In this document: positions 1 through 8,371 of the stretch, in pieces
How positions within the stretch are numbered: position 1 is the first letter of the stretch
Layout of the letters: every line of letters begins with the position of its first letter
Source of the DNA: CAWHYG01 sp963833505
Lineage (GTDB): Bacteria > Eisenbacteria > RBG-16-71-46 > CAIMUX01
Reading direction: 5' to 3'
Assembly: GCA_963833505.1 (NCBI GenBank)
Contig: CAWHYG010000004.1
Coordinates: 248,001 to 312,000, forward strand
Length of the DNA: 64,000 nucleotides
Made by a program: the position numbers and the translations under genes
Notes under the pieces: generated by a model
Database searches by the model: none
What the model was told of the DNA's origin: nothing
Seen by the model: only the letters and a program-made list of their open reading frames with translations

Positions 1-626
1 TCGACTTCTCCGCTCATCCCTGACGACATGGGTGCCCACGTGGTGCCATTCCACTCCGCGATCATGTTCGCCGCGAACCCCCCCGCCGTGTGGAAGCCCC
101 CGCCGACGATGAGATTCGACGCGAAGGGAAGGAGCACCTGCACGAAGCCATCGCTGATGCCTGACCCCAGCGGCCACCAGGCATTGCCGTCCCACCTCGC
201 GATCGAGTTCGCCGGACGACCGCCGGCGTGGCCGAAATACCCGCCCACTATCAAGCTTCCCGAGTACACAGCAGCCGCGTAGGCCTCGCCGTTGACTCCC
301 GCGCCGAGGGGCTCCCAGCTCGTGCCGGACCACTGAGCGACGTAGGAGGCGTTGTCTGGCTCTATGCCCTGGAACGAACCCACCGCGATCAGCGTCCCGT
401 TATAGACCGCCAGTCCCGACACTGGGGTTTCCGCAGGCGGCCCGCACAGTCCAGCGAGCGTCCCGCACCAATCGGCGCGGGACTGGCACGGCAGCACAAG
501 AAGGCCGGCAATCCCCAGCAGGAGAACCCAAGCGCCGTGGCTTGCGGTCCGGTGGTTGCCGGATGCCCGCAAAACAGGGAAACCCCACCGACCTGTCCGC
601 GACGCCCCTTCAACGAGCGAGCTCAT
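1..626 (-). CDS. Secreted propeller-repeat protein, 5' part (3' end lies left of the window)
   Basis: Reading leftwards from the ATG at 626 there is no stop to the window edge (about 208 residues). The start follows a GGAGG Shine-Dalgarno 7 bases upstream. Residues about 30-50 are hydrophobic (A-W-V-L-L-L-G-I-A-G-L-L-V-L-P) and end in a signal-peptide-like Q-S-R-A. After this come repeats of about 40-45 residues with the pattern A-x-W-[SDN]-G-x-x-W-x-P-L-G-[AS]-G and L-I-V-G-G-x-F. This is the Kelch/delta-60-like propeller style common in secreted proteins of FCB and Eisenbacteria-type genomes. No catalytic motif is visible, and a sorting domain would lie in the missing part. Function is unknown. 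The fold call is fairly sure, the role is not. Confidence 0.75.
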   Translation of the reverse strand, partial: MSSLVEGASRTGRWGFPVLRASGNHRTASHGAWVLLLGIAGLLVLPCQSRADWCGTLAGLCGPPAETPVSGLAVYNGTLIAVGSFQGIEPDNASYVAQWSGTSWEPLGAGVNGEAYAAAVYSGSLIVGGYFGHAGGRPANSIARWDGNAWWPLGSGISDGFVQVLLPFASNLIVGGGFHTAGGFAANMIAEWNGTTWAPMSSGMSGEV

Positions 627-1201
627 CTCTGAACCTCCATGTGGGCCTGTTCATGACGCTGCCCGACCGTCTCCAGCTGTGGCCGAGGTGCGGTGTCTGG
701 GCCTGGCCACTTCCGGCCGATGATCACCCTCGCGGGAGAACCACGACCGGCGCCGTTGGCTGTTCTCAACCACATGAGGCGGCCTCGGTGTGCGTTGTGG
801 GCGGGGCAATGGGAGTCTGCCGAAAGCTGCGCGACCTGTGGGACCCCGCGACTCATAACGCGCCTCCGCTCGCTGATCATTCTGCACTCCGCACGGCTCG
901 GTTCATTGGAGCGTATATAATCATCCCGCATCAGAACCGGGCTGTCAATTCTGATGTTGACTCGCCATGCGAAGGTCACACGACAGCAACTGGCGCGTAC
1001 CACGGGAGGCCGAGGGACCGCCGGACCCGGATCCGCTGCCCCCTTTCTGCCTGGCCCCGCAACGGTCGCGAATCCGGGGCCACGATCCCCTCGTCCCCAC
1101 GGCACTACGGGCGGGTGCGACCGCCGCCGTGGCGACGCGTGCCGGAAGGGGCGCAGCCGCGAGGGCGTGTCAGCCGGCCTGCGGCCTCCCTCCCCTCAGG
1201 A
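627..1201. other. Intergenic, no gene seen
   Basis: This stretch separates the propeller-repeat gene (starts at 626, leftward) from the 3' end of the patatin gene (1202). All open frames here look like GC-rich noise, with no Shine-Dalgarno, signal peptide or recognisable motif. The only signal is the possible minus-strand promoter at 920-948. Confidence 0.5.
920..948 (-). promoter_or_regulatory. Possible sigma70 promoter for the propeller-repeat gene
   Basis: On the minus strand a perfect -35 TTGACA (948-943) is followed after 17 bases by GATGAT (925-920). It points at the gene starting at 626, which would leave a leader of about 290 bases. The -10 is weak (4 of 6). A TATAAT at 916-921 on the plus strand has no good -35 and is probably chance. 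Confidence 0.3.
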
Positions 1202-3523
1202 TCAATCCGGCGGCAGATCGTTCCCCACCTGGATGAAGACGTAGGCGTTCCGGCTCTTCTCCCAGGCAATGCCCCCCTGCACCGGCCCGATCGGCGTCCT
1301 CTGCAGCAATCCGCTCTCGAGCCCCTTCTCCGCCGCCTCGTGCCGGAGCAAGGTCACGCTGTCCCCGCGGAACAGGGCCGTTCCCCGCGTCCAGAAGCTG
1401 AGGTTGGTCGCGAATCGAAGCCCGACAGTGGCGGAAACGTCGCCGGCGAAGGGCGCGTACAACCCGGGCTCGAAACGGCCCAAGGTCGCACGGGTCAGAT
1501 CGAGGCGGTGCCAGTAGCGGAAAGGCAGCCCTCGCGGATTGAGCCCGGCCGCATCGACTCCGGGAATCAGCGACAGCCGGCCCGCGGACACGCTCCAGTC
1601 GGCCGAGCCGTTCCACGACGTCACGACCTCCCTGGATAGATTCTCGCTGGAGAACTCGGAACGCAGGGTGGCCTGCCCGCCGCGCGTGGGCAGCGCGCGC
1701 TCGTCCGAGTTGTCGAAGATGACGCTCACCGATGCCGTCCGGTCGAGGTCGTTCCAGTCCGGAACGCCGACCGGCTTCTCGCCGCGATCCCGGCGCACTC
1801 CAAGGCCGATCATGAAGAGCGCGTCTTGCCCGCTGGCCAGGCTGGTGCTGAGCTGCGCGTCATGGACGGTGTGCCGGAACTGGTCGGGGGAATCCTCCGA
1901 GTAGTCGTCCCGGATGGCGCGGAGGCGGAGGCTCAGGCCGAAGGGAATTCCGCGCAGCCGGCTGGATCGGACTCCGGTTTCCAGGCCGTTCTGGAACTGC
2001 CCCAGGTAGACCGTTCCGTAGATCGTCTCTCCGAGGTGCAGCAGGTTGTCCCGGCGAAGCTCGGCGTCGAGGTTCATGGATCGGCCGTTGTCGTAGAGGA
2101 GGCCGAACGACAGATAGGTGGGAACGCGCTCCTCCAGATTGAGGAGGATCCCGACCCGCCCGCTGTCCGGCTGGCTGAGGTACGGCCACACCGCCTGGTA
2201 GTTGCCCGTGGCGTAGAGGCGACGGAGCCCGCGGTCGAGCGCGTCGAGAGAGAAGGCGTCTCCCTTGTCGAAGCCCAGCTCACGCTTCGGAACCCAGACG
2301 TACGAGAGCATCTGTTCCTCGAACCGCACGAACTGCACCTGGAGCGGCCCGAGGCTCCGCATCAGTTCCTGCGGCGTCGGCCTGGGACGGCGGAGGGGAA
2401 TCGTCCCCGGCGGAAACAACGCGCGAATCTTGTCCATCTGCGCCCAGGTCGCCCGATATCCGGCCTCGAACAGCTCTTCCGGACGGCTGAAATCCGTCGC
2501 GGACCGGCCGGCCAGATCCGGCTTGATCCAGACGTCCCAGCCGGTGATCGAGAGGGAATCGACCCTTTGGGACAGCACCTGCAGAACGGCCTGCGCCACC
2601 CGGTAGGGGTCGTCGCTCACCGGCCCTTCTTCCGGGTGCGCGGTGCAATCCACGGCGATCACGCGGTCGCATCCCATTTCCCGGCTCAGGTCGACGGGCA
2701 GGTTGTTGACGGGACCGGGGTCCACGAAGAGGCGCACCGGATCCCGGCTGGGAATGGGCGGGAAGGCCAGGGGCACCGACATGCTCGAGCGGATGGCTCG
2801 GGGAAGATCGCCATCCCGGAACACCACGATCGATCGCGAGTCCAGATCGAAGGCCATGGTCCGGAATGGAATGGGCAGGCGATCGAAGCTCCCGCGCGCG
2901 GCGAGGGCGGCCGGCGTGGAGTTCTCGATCAACATCCAGTTCAGATTGAAATCGTTGACCAAAGATCGGGGAAGCCGGTACTCCCATCCGGAGAGGTAGA
3001 CGCCGAAGGTCTGGGGGTTGAGGACGCGCTTCTCGAAGACGTTGCGCTCCCGGTATTCGCCGGGAGAGCGAAAAAGCTCGCTTCGATGCGCGATCGCCTT
3101 GAGCTGGGGGATGGTGCAGCCGGAGGCGTAAAGCCCTCCCACGACCGCGCCGATCGAGACCCCGGCGATTCCGTCGATCGGGATGCCCGCCTCCTCGAGC
3201 GCCTGAAGGACGCCGACGTGCGCGAGGCCGCGGGCGCCGCCGCCGGAGAGGACCAGCGCGACCCGCGGCATCCGGGCGGTCGTGTCAACCGGAGCGCCGG
3301 GAAGCGGGCGCGACGCACCGAACGCGGCCAGCGCCGTGTCGGTCGGGGCCGGACAGCCCAGAGCGAAAATCGCGGCCGCCAAGGCTGCGCGCGCAACCCT
3401 TCGCTGGAAGGCATGAATCCGCTTCGGATGCGTAGGCGGCGTCCAGATCACTCCCCTCTCCCGATTCGGCGGTCGGGACGGATGGATTCTGGCGGTCAAG
3501 CGCGTCCGGAGCAAGGTGATCAT
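1202..3523 (-). CDS. Patatin-like phospholipase with outer-membrane barrel (PlpD-type)
   Basis: A protein of up to 773 residues. After a hydrophobic stretch at about 45-56 (probable signal peptide) comes a patatin domain: glycine-rich oxyanion loop S-G-G-G-A-R-G (93-99), nucleophile elbow G-V-S-I-G (Ser123) and the second dyad residue Asp268 in F-V-D-P-G-P-V-N-N. The usual motif is D-G-[GA]; here Pro replaces the first Gly. From about residue 390 there is a POTRA-like segment, then alternating beta-barrel sequence to the end. This order matches PlpD/type Vd autotransporters, which place a lipid hydrolase at the cell surface. The true start is uncertain: the first 35 residues read poorly and a later GTG could be used. 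It has no operon partners. The family call is strong; substrate is unknown. Confidence 0.85.
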   Translation of the reverse strand: MITLLRTRLTARIHPSRPPNRERGVIWTPPTHPKRIHAFQRRVARAALAAAIFALGCPAPTDTALAAFGASRPLPGAPVDTTARMPRVALVLSGGGARGLAHVGVLQALEEAGIPIDGIAGVSIGAVVGGLYASGCTIPQLKAIAHRSELFRSPGEYRERNVFEKRVLNPQTFGVYLSGWEYRLPRSLVNDFNLNWMLIENSTPAALAARGSFDRLPIPFRTMAFDLDSRSIVVFRDGDLPRAIRSSMSVPLAFPPIPSRDPVRLFVDPGPVNNLPVDLSREMGCDRVIAVDCTAHPEEGPVSDDPYRVAQAVLQVLSQRVDSLSITGWDVWIKPDLAGRSATDFSRPEELFEAGYRATWAQMDKIRALFPPGTIPLRRPRPTPQELMRSLGPLQVQFVRFEEQMLSYVWVPKRELGFDKGDAFSLDALDRGLRRLYATGNYQAVWPYLSQPDSGRVGILLNLEERVPTYLSFGLLYDNGRSMNLDAELRRDNLLHLGETIYGTVYLGQFQNGLETGVRSSRLRGIPFGLSLRLRAIRDDYSEDSPDQFRHTVHDAQLSTSLASGQDALFMIGLGVRRDRGEKPVGVPDWNDLDRTASVSVIFDNSDERALPTRGGQATLRSEFSSENLSREVVTSWNGSADWSVSAGRLSLIPGVDAAGLNPRGLPFRYWHRLDLTRATLGRFEPGLYAPFAGDVSATVGLRFATNLSFWTRGTALFRGDSVTLLRHEAAEKGLESGLLQRTPIGPVQGGIAWEKSRNAYVFIQVGNDLPPD

Positions 3524-3710
3524 CGACGCTCAGGGGCGCCGGGAGCAAGGTGACCATCGACGCTCACGCGCGCCGGGATCGCGTTGATGATCAGCGCCTC
3601 CGGATGCTCTCCGATTCTGCGCTCCCCGAGCTGTCGCGGGATCGCCCTGGTGCTTTGCGGCACGGGCGGGCGTATGCTGCGGCCTCGATTCACGAGTCGG
3701 AGGAGTCGAG

Positions 3711-4733
3711 ATGGTCCTGAAAGACATCCCCATCGGCATCGGCACCTGGGCGTGGGGCGATCGGCGCTTCTGGGGCTACGGCCGATCCTACGGGGAACAG
3801 GATCTCAAAGAGGCGTTCGACGCGGCTCTGTCCTCGGGAGTGCGCTGCTTCGACACCGCCGAGACTTATGGGCAGGGGCAATCGGAGACCTTGCTGGGCT
3901 GTTTTCTTCAGGAGCCCCGCGAGTCTGGCGAATCCAGCGCGTCCGGCAAGTCTGGCAAGTCGGGCGCGTCCACCGGGTCCGGCAAGGCCGGCGGGTCCGG
4001 CGAATCCAGCGCGTCCGGCATGGCCAGCGAGTCCGGTCAATCCGTCTACGTCGCCACGAAGTTCATGCCCTTTCCCTGGAGGATCAGCGCCTCTTCCCTC
4101 GCCCACGCGCTGCGGCGAAGCCTGACACGGCTTGGTCTCGCGCACGTCGATCTGTACCAGATCCACTGGCCGATGCCGCCGCGTCCTCCCGAGTCGTGGA
4201 TGGAGCCGCTGGCCCGGGCGGTCGAGCAGGGACTGATCCGCGAGGTCGGCGTCAGCAACTACAGCGCCGCGCAGACGCGCCGCGCGCAGGAAGCTCTGGC
4301 GCGGCATGGAATCCCGCTCGCTTCCAATCAGGTCGAATACAACCTGGCCCAGCGCAAGATCGAGCGGAACGGCGTGCTCGAGACCTGCCGGAACCTCGGA
4401 GTTCGTGTCATCGCCTACAGCCCGCTGGCCATGGGCGTCCTTTCCGGCAAGTACACGCCGGAGAATCCGCCGTCCGGAGCCCGCGCCTTCCTCTACCGGA
4501 AGGGCAAGCTGCGGAGGATGCGCCCCTTGCTCGAGTTGCTGGCCGAGATCGCCCGTTCCCGGGGTCGGACCTCGAGCCAGGTGGCTCTGAACTGGCTGAT
4601 GCAGAAAGGAACCCTTCCGATTCCCGGCGTCAAGAACGCCGCTCAGGCCACCGAAGTCGCCGGCGCGCTGGGCTGGTCGCTGACCCGGCCTGAATTGGAG
4701 CGCCTCGACGCCGCCAGCAGCGCGTTTGGGTAA
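3711..4733 (+). CDS. Aldo/keto reductase with a Gly/Ser-rich insert
   Basis: 340 residues, start ATG with GGAGG-like Shine-Dalgarno just upstream. The AKR fold is clear: G-I-G-T-W-A-W-G at the start, catalytic Asp48 and Tyr53 in C-F-D-T-A-E-T-Y-G, Lys117 in V-A-T-K-F, and His in Y-Q-I-H-W-P. The later S-N-Y-S, S-N-Q-V-E-Y-N and I-P-G-V-K motifs bind NADPH in this family. It probably reduces a carbonyl; the substrate cannot be told. The oddity is about 40 residues at 71-110 made almost only of Gly, Ser, Ala, Lys and Glu, lying between the Tyr53 helix and the Lys strand where normal AKRs have a short helix. The DNA there is an imperfect array of GCGTCCGGC/TCCGGCAAG-like units. The gene stands alone. 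Confidence 0.9.
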   Translation: MVLKDIPIGIGTWAWGDRRFWGYGRSYGEQDLKEAFDAALSSGVRCFDTAETYGQGQSETLLGCFLQEPRESGESSASGKSGKSGASTGSGKAGGSGESSASGMASESGQSVYVATKFMPFPWRISASSLAHALRRSLTRLGLAHVDLYQIHWPMPPRPPESWMEPLARAVEQGLIREVGVSNYSAAQTRRAQEALARHGIPLASNQVEYNLAQRKIERNGVLETCRNLGVRVIAYSPLAMGVLSGKYTPENPPSGARAFLYRKGKLRRMRPLLELLAEIARSRGRTSSQVALNWLMQKGTLPIPGVKNAAQATEVAGALGWSLTRPELERLDAASSAFG

Positions 4734-4836
4734 CGCCCGGCCTCCGTGCTATCCTACCGCCACTTCGACTTTACGATCACAAGTCTCGGCGTGATGGAAT
4801 CGAGGCGACCTCTGTCATGGTGATGAAAGGAAGCTG

Positions 4837-5679
4837 ATGGCCGTCGTCGCGCAGGTGCTCGGGATCGCGCAGGACGGGGGGCTCCCGCAGGCGGGCTGCG
4901 ATTGCCGCAACTGCGCGGCGGTCCGCCGGGGAGAGCTGCCGCGCCGCCACGTCGCCTGCCTCGCCTTGATCGACGACCGTGAACCCGGAGCCTGGATCAT
5001 CGACGTCACGCCCGATTTTCCGGAACAGCTTCACGCGCTGCGCGAGGCGGCGCCGGGGATTCCGCTTCGCGGCGTCCTGATCACCCATGCGCACATGGGA
5101 CACTATGCCGGCCTCATCCACCTGGGCCGCGAGTCCATGAACACGCGCGGGCTGCCCCTCTACGCGGCCGACTCCTGCCGGCGGTTTCTGGAAACCAACG
5201 GCCCCTGGTCCCAGTTGATTCGGATCGGAAACGTCGCGCCGGTCGCGGTCCCTTTCGAGGAGCCGATCCGTCTGACCGCGGATCTCTCGATCGAGGCGGT
5301 GCCCGTTCCCCATCGGGCTGAATACAGCGAGACCGTGGCCTATCGAATCCAGGGGCCCGCCCGGACGCTTTTCTACTGCCCGGACATCGATCGGTGGGAC
5401 GCGTGGGACCGCGATCTCCGCGAGTTTGTGGGCGGCATCGACGTGGCTGTGCTCGACGGCACCTTCTACGATTCGGCCGAGCTGCCGGAGCGGAATCGGT
5501 CCGAGATCCCGCATCCGCCCGTCGTGGACACCGCCCGCGCCCTGCGCGGCGTGGCCACGGAGATTCGTTTCACGCACCTGAATCACACGAATCCGCTTCA
5601 CTGCGAGGGAGCGGAACGCAGTTCGCTCCGGGAGACCGGTTTCGACGTCACCGCCGAGGGCCAGACATGGACGCTGTGA
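4837..5679 (+). CDS. PqqB-like metallo-beta-lactamase-fold protein
   Basis: 280 residues, AAGGAAG Shine-Dalgarno before the ATG. The N-terminus carries the PqqB signature V-L-G-x-A-x-D-G-G-x-P-Q followed by C-D-C-R-N-C. The metal site is the variant T-H-A-H-M-G-H-Y rather than the HxHxDH of classical beta-lactamase-fold hydrolases. C-terminal D-G-T-F-Y and H-L-N-H-T-N-P also match PqqB. Known PqqB proteins act in maturation of the cofactor PQQ, but no pqqA, C, D or E lies nearby, so a role outside PQQ synthesis (small hydrolase or oxidoreductase) is possible. The next two small frames start within or soon after its end. Confidence 0.85.
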   Translation: MAVVAQVLGIAQDGGLPQAGCDCRNCAAVRRGELPRRHVACLALIDDREPGAWIIDVTPDFPEQLHALREAAPGIPLRGVLITHAHMGHYAGLIHLGRESMNTRGLPLYAADSCRRFLETNGPWSQLIRIGNVAPVAVPFEEPIRLTADLSIEAVPVPHRAEYSETVAYRIQGPARTLFYCPDIDRWDAWDRDLREFVGGIDVAVLDGTFYDSAELPERNRSEIPHPPVVDTARALRGVATEIRFTHLNHTNPLHCEGAERSSLRETGFDVTAEGQTWTL

Positions 5680-5804
5680 AAGCGATCGGAGAAATCGAAG
5701 AAGCGGTCGTTGTGCCGGTGATCGGACACGCCGGAGGGACGACTGTCCGTCTGGTCCGTCCCGGAGACATGGGCTCGTGGATCAATCGGGGGGACCATGA
5801 ATAG
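5667..5804 (+). CDS. Possible 45-residue protein overlapping pqqB-like 3' end
   Basis: A frame of 45 codons starts at an ATG inside the last codons of the PqqB-like gene and ends 8 bases into the next small membrane-protein gene. The start lacks a clear Shine-Dalgarno. The product has a regular composition (E-I-E-E-A-V-V-V-P-V-I-G-H) but matches nothing I recognise. It fills the 117-base gap neatly, which is the only argument for it. Confidence 0.25.
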   Translation: MDAVKAIGEIEEAVVVPVIGHAGGTTVRLVRPGDMGSWINRGDHE

Positions 5805-5973
5805 ACAGCTCGCGAGCCTGCTCTTTCTCGGAGTGTGCATCGTTCTGGCGGTGCTCCTGATCGGCAAGCTCATCAGTTTGGTCGTGAGCTCGGCGATCTT
5901 CGCCGTGGCTCTCGCCGTTCTGGGCGGGCTTTCGCGCGGATTCCGGCGCGGCGGCCGTGTGAGGAGGTCTTGA
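5797..5973 (+). CDS. Small membrane protein upstream of the flotillin gene
   Basis: 58 residues, ATG after a GGGGGG run. Residues about 6-45 form one long or two short membrane segments (L-L-F-L-G-V-C-I-V-L-A-V-L-L, then S-S-A-I-F-A-V-A-L-A-V-L). The tail is very basic (R-G-F-R-R-G-G-R-V-R-R-S), so a cytoplasmic C-terminus is likely. The stop codon is one base from the ATG of the SPFH gene, and the Shine-Dalgarno of that gene (GAGGAGG) lies inside this frame. The two are therefore surely co-translated. In many bacteria the membrane partner of flotillins is an NfeD protein; this is far too small for NfeD and may stand in for it. Confidence 0.7.
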   Translation: MNRQLASLLFLGVCIVLAVLLIGKLISLVVSSAIFAVALAVLGGLSRGFRRGGRVRRS

Positions 5974-5974
5974 A

Positions 5975-8074
5975 ATGAACCCGGCGATTCATGTCTCAGT
6001 GCTACCGGCCGTGATCGGCGTCGGCCTCTTCCTGTTTCTGTTCGGATGGGTCTTCCCGTCGATCCGGCGCATCGGTCCGACGGAGATGGGCGTGCTGATC
6101 CGCCGCTTCGGGGCCAGGCTTCCCGGTGAGAACCTGATCGGTTTCCGGGGCGAGGCCGGATATCAGACCGAGATCAAGATGCCGGGTTGGCGGTTCGCCT
6201 CCTGGTTCCTCTTTTCCCTTCGGAAGGAGCCCTGGCCCTCCGTGCCGGCCGGCGAGATCGGACTGGTCTATGCCCAGGTGGGCACGCTTCCGCCGCAGGG
6301 CGCCAAGACTGCCTCGTACAAGAACAGCTTCGGGAACTTCACCGACGTCCGGGCGTTTGTCGATGGAGGCGGCGAGAAGGGCGTTCAGAGGATGGTCCTT
6401 CCGCCGGGGTCGCTTCTGCCCATCCATCCGGTTGCCTTTCTCGTGATCACGAAGCGGCGCGTCTACGGCATTCCCATGTCGCCCGACCTGGTCGAGGCGG
6501 CCCGCCATACCGGTGGCCGGCTCACCCTGGCGGCATTCAAGAGCGCTCGCGGGGACAACTCGTCCCTCAAGCCGGAGGACCTGGACGTCACGATCATCGC
6601 GCCCCGGACGGTCAAGACTGAGGATGAGTTCGACGAGGAAGTGGACGAGTCCGGCAAGGTCCTGCGCAAGCTGATCCATAAGGGAGGCGCCGACAAGGTG
6701 ATCGACATGGTCGGCGTGGTGCGCACGCTGGAAGGCCCGCCGCTCGATCCCAACGACATGGCCTGCCGTCTGGGCGGATTCAACGACATCGCGGAGGCCG
6801 AAAAACACGGGCGGCCGGATTCCGAGGTCATCGAGCTCCTTCTCGGTTCGCAGAACCTCAAGCACAACAACTACCAGAACTACCAGGGGTTCCTGGACGC
6901 GGGCGGACGGATGGGACTCCAGCACGATCCGCTGCTCTACGGGGCCTACAACCTGAACCCCTACTGCGTCACGGTCGAGCTCGTGCCCATGCTCGTGGTC
7001 GAGCAGGGCCAGGTCGCGGTCGTCAAGTCCTACGTCGGCCTGCCCACCGTGGACACGAGCGGATCGGAGTTCAAGTTCGGGTCCATCGTGAAACCGGGCC
7101 ACCGGGGCATCTGGGCCGAGCCTCTGCGGACGGGGAAGTACCCGGTCAATCCCCACATCTATCAGTGGGAGATCGTCCCCACCTCGATTTTGACCCTGAA
7201 CTGGGCCAAGGCCTACAGCCGGGCGCACATGCTCGATCGCAACCTCAAGGCGATCCACGCCCGGACCAGCGACGGCTTCGAATTCGACATCGATCTGCAG
7301 GTCCAGATCCATGTCGCCGACACCAAGGCGCCGCTTGTCATCTCCATGGTCGGGACGATGTACAACCTGGTCAACGAGCTGCTTCAGTCCGCGGTCGGGA
7401 ACCATTTCCGCGACAAGCTGCAATCCATGAAGGGAGTGGAGTTCATCATCACGCGCCAGCTCATCCAGGAGCAGGCCAATCAGCACATCACCCAGCACCT
7501 CGTCCTCTATCAGGTCGAGACCAAGGGGGTCTACATCCAGGACGTGGTCATGCCTACCGACCTGGTCGACGTCCTGAAGAACCGGGCCCTGGCGATCCAG
7601 CAGAAGGAAACGTACGACCAGCAGCGGATCGCCCAGGATGCCCGGATCCAAATGGAGAAGCAGACCGGGATGGCCGACCGCCAGAAGGACCTCGCTTCGT
7701 CCGAGGTCGCGGTCAAGATCGCGGAGAACGACGCCATGGCGCTGACCCACAAGGGCCAGGGCGAGGCCTCCTACCTCGCGCAGGTCGGCGAAGCCAAGGG
7801 AGTCGAGCCGCGGTCGGTCGGGCTGGCCAACGCCGACGCCTACTCGGCCCAGGTCCGGGCTCTCGGCCCCCTGAACACTGCTCTGGTCAACATCGCCACC
7901 GCCCTCACCTCGGGCAGCCAGAAGTTCGTCCCGGAGGTGCTCGTCACGGGAGGAGGCGGCTCGGTCGAGGGTCTGGCCGCGGTTCTTACGAAGACCTTGA
8001 TGGGCGGCGGCAGGCCGGGATCGGCGCCCGCCGCCACGGAGGCGCCGGTGGCGACGGAGAGCGCGCCGGCGTGA
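5975..8074 (+). CDS. SPFH/flotillin-like membrane scaffold protein
   Basis: 699 residues. An N-terminal membrane segment (about residues 8-30, ending in F-G-W-V-F-P) is followed by the motif I-G-P-T-E-M-G-V-L, which opens SPFH/band-7 proteins. The band-7 core runs to about residue 530, including V-V-E-Q-G-Q-V-A-V-V-K-S and the region around D-G-F-E-F-D-I-D-L-Q-V-Q. It is followed by an Ala/Glu/Gln-rich coiled coil (about 535-600, Q-Q-K-E-T-Y-D-Q-Q-R-I-A-Q) and a Gly/Ala/Pro tail ending A-T-E-S-A-P-A. Flotillins scaffold membrane microdomains. It is longer than ordinary bacterial flotillins (about 500), with extra sequence before the SPFH core. It is translated directly after the 58-residue membrane protein. 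Confidence 0.85.
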   Translation: MNPAIHVSVLPAVIGVGLFLFLFGWVFPSIRRIGPTEMGVLIRRFGARLPGENLIGFRGEAGYQTEIKMPGWRFASWFLFSLRKEPWPSVPAGEIGLVYAQVGTLPPQGAKTASYKNSFGNFTDVRAFVDGGGEKGVQRMVLPPGSLLPIHPVAFLVITKRRVYGIPMSPDLVEAARHTGGRLTLAAFKSARGDNSSLKPEDLDVTIIAPRTVKTEDEFDEEVDESGKVLRKLIHKGGADKVIDMVGVVRTLEGPPLDPNDMACRLGGFNDIAEAEKHGRPDSEVIELLLGSQNLKHNNYQNYQGFLDAGGRMGLQHDPLLYGAYNLNPYCVTVELVPMLVVEQGQVAVVKSYVGLPTVDTSGSEFKFGSIVKPGHRGIWAEPLRTGKYPVNPHIYQWEIVPTSILTLNWAKAYSRAHMLDRNLKAIHARTSDGFEFDIDLQVQIHVADTKAPLVISMVGTMYNLVNELLQSAVGNHFRDKLQSMKGVEFIITRQLIQEQANQHITQHLVLYQVETKGVYIQDVVMPTDLVDVLKNRALAIQQKETYDQQRIAQDARIQMEKQTGMADRQKDLASSEVAVKIAENDAMALTHKGQGEASYLAQVGEAKGVEPRSVGLANADAYSAQVRALGPLNTALVNIATALTSGSQKFVPEVLVTGGGGSVEGLAAVLTKTLMGGGRPGSAPAATEAPVATESAPA

Positions 8075-8125
8075 GCTGACCGCGAAAGGACGTTTTTTCA
8101 ACGGTCCGTGGGGGCGAGCTCCTAC

Positions 8126-8237
8126 GGGAAAGGGCCGCTCCGGCTCAAACAGACGGCGGGCGCCGCGCCGAAGTTTTCCAGGACGAACCGCCCGATGCGG
8201 GCGGCGCCTGCCGTAACTCGCCGGCGCGGCCCTTTCC
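8126..8237. repeat. Structured palindromic element containing a 39-base dispersed repeat
   Basis: Nested inverted repeats fill the gap before thrS. The outer arms GGGAAAGGGCCG and CGGCCCTTTCCC are perfect 12-mers. An inner pair GGCGGGCGCCGC / GCGGCGCCTGCC matches at 11 of 12, and there is a tight hairpin CCGCCC-GATGC-GGGCGG. Bases 8133-8171 are, on the minus strand, identical over 39 bases to 60285-60323. The shared core reads GTCTGTTTGAGCCGGAGCGG. It could be a REP-like mobile palindrome or a structured RNA; nothing here decides which. Confidence 0.6.
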
Positions 8238-8371
8238 CTGCGGACCTCTCAGAATGGCCTTGATGGTTCCGAATTCCGCATTCACGCCAACTGCCCGGTT
8301 CCCTCTGAGCCCGGATCCCGCTAACATGACCCGATCCATCGGGCAGGTTATCGGGCAGATCGGAGGAATCC

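Noticed and set aside
916..921. Plus-strand TATAAT as a promoter
   Set aside because: No -35 at a fitting distance and no plus-strand gene follows.
6002..8101. 699-codon minus-strand frame opposite the SPFH gene, and similar long frames opposite thrS, the patatin gene and the M16 gene
   Set aside because: All mirror well-supported genes; codon bias in high-GC DNA opens the opposite frame.
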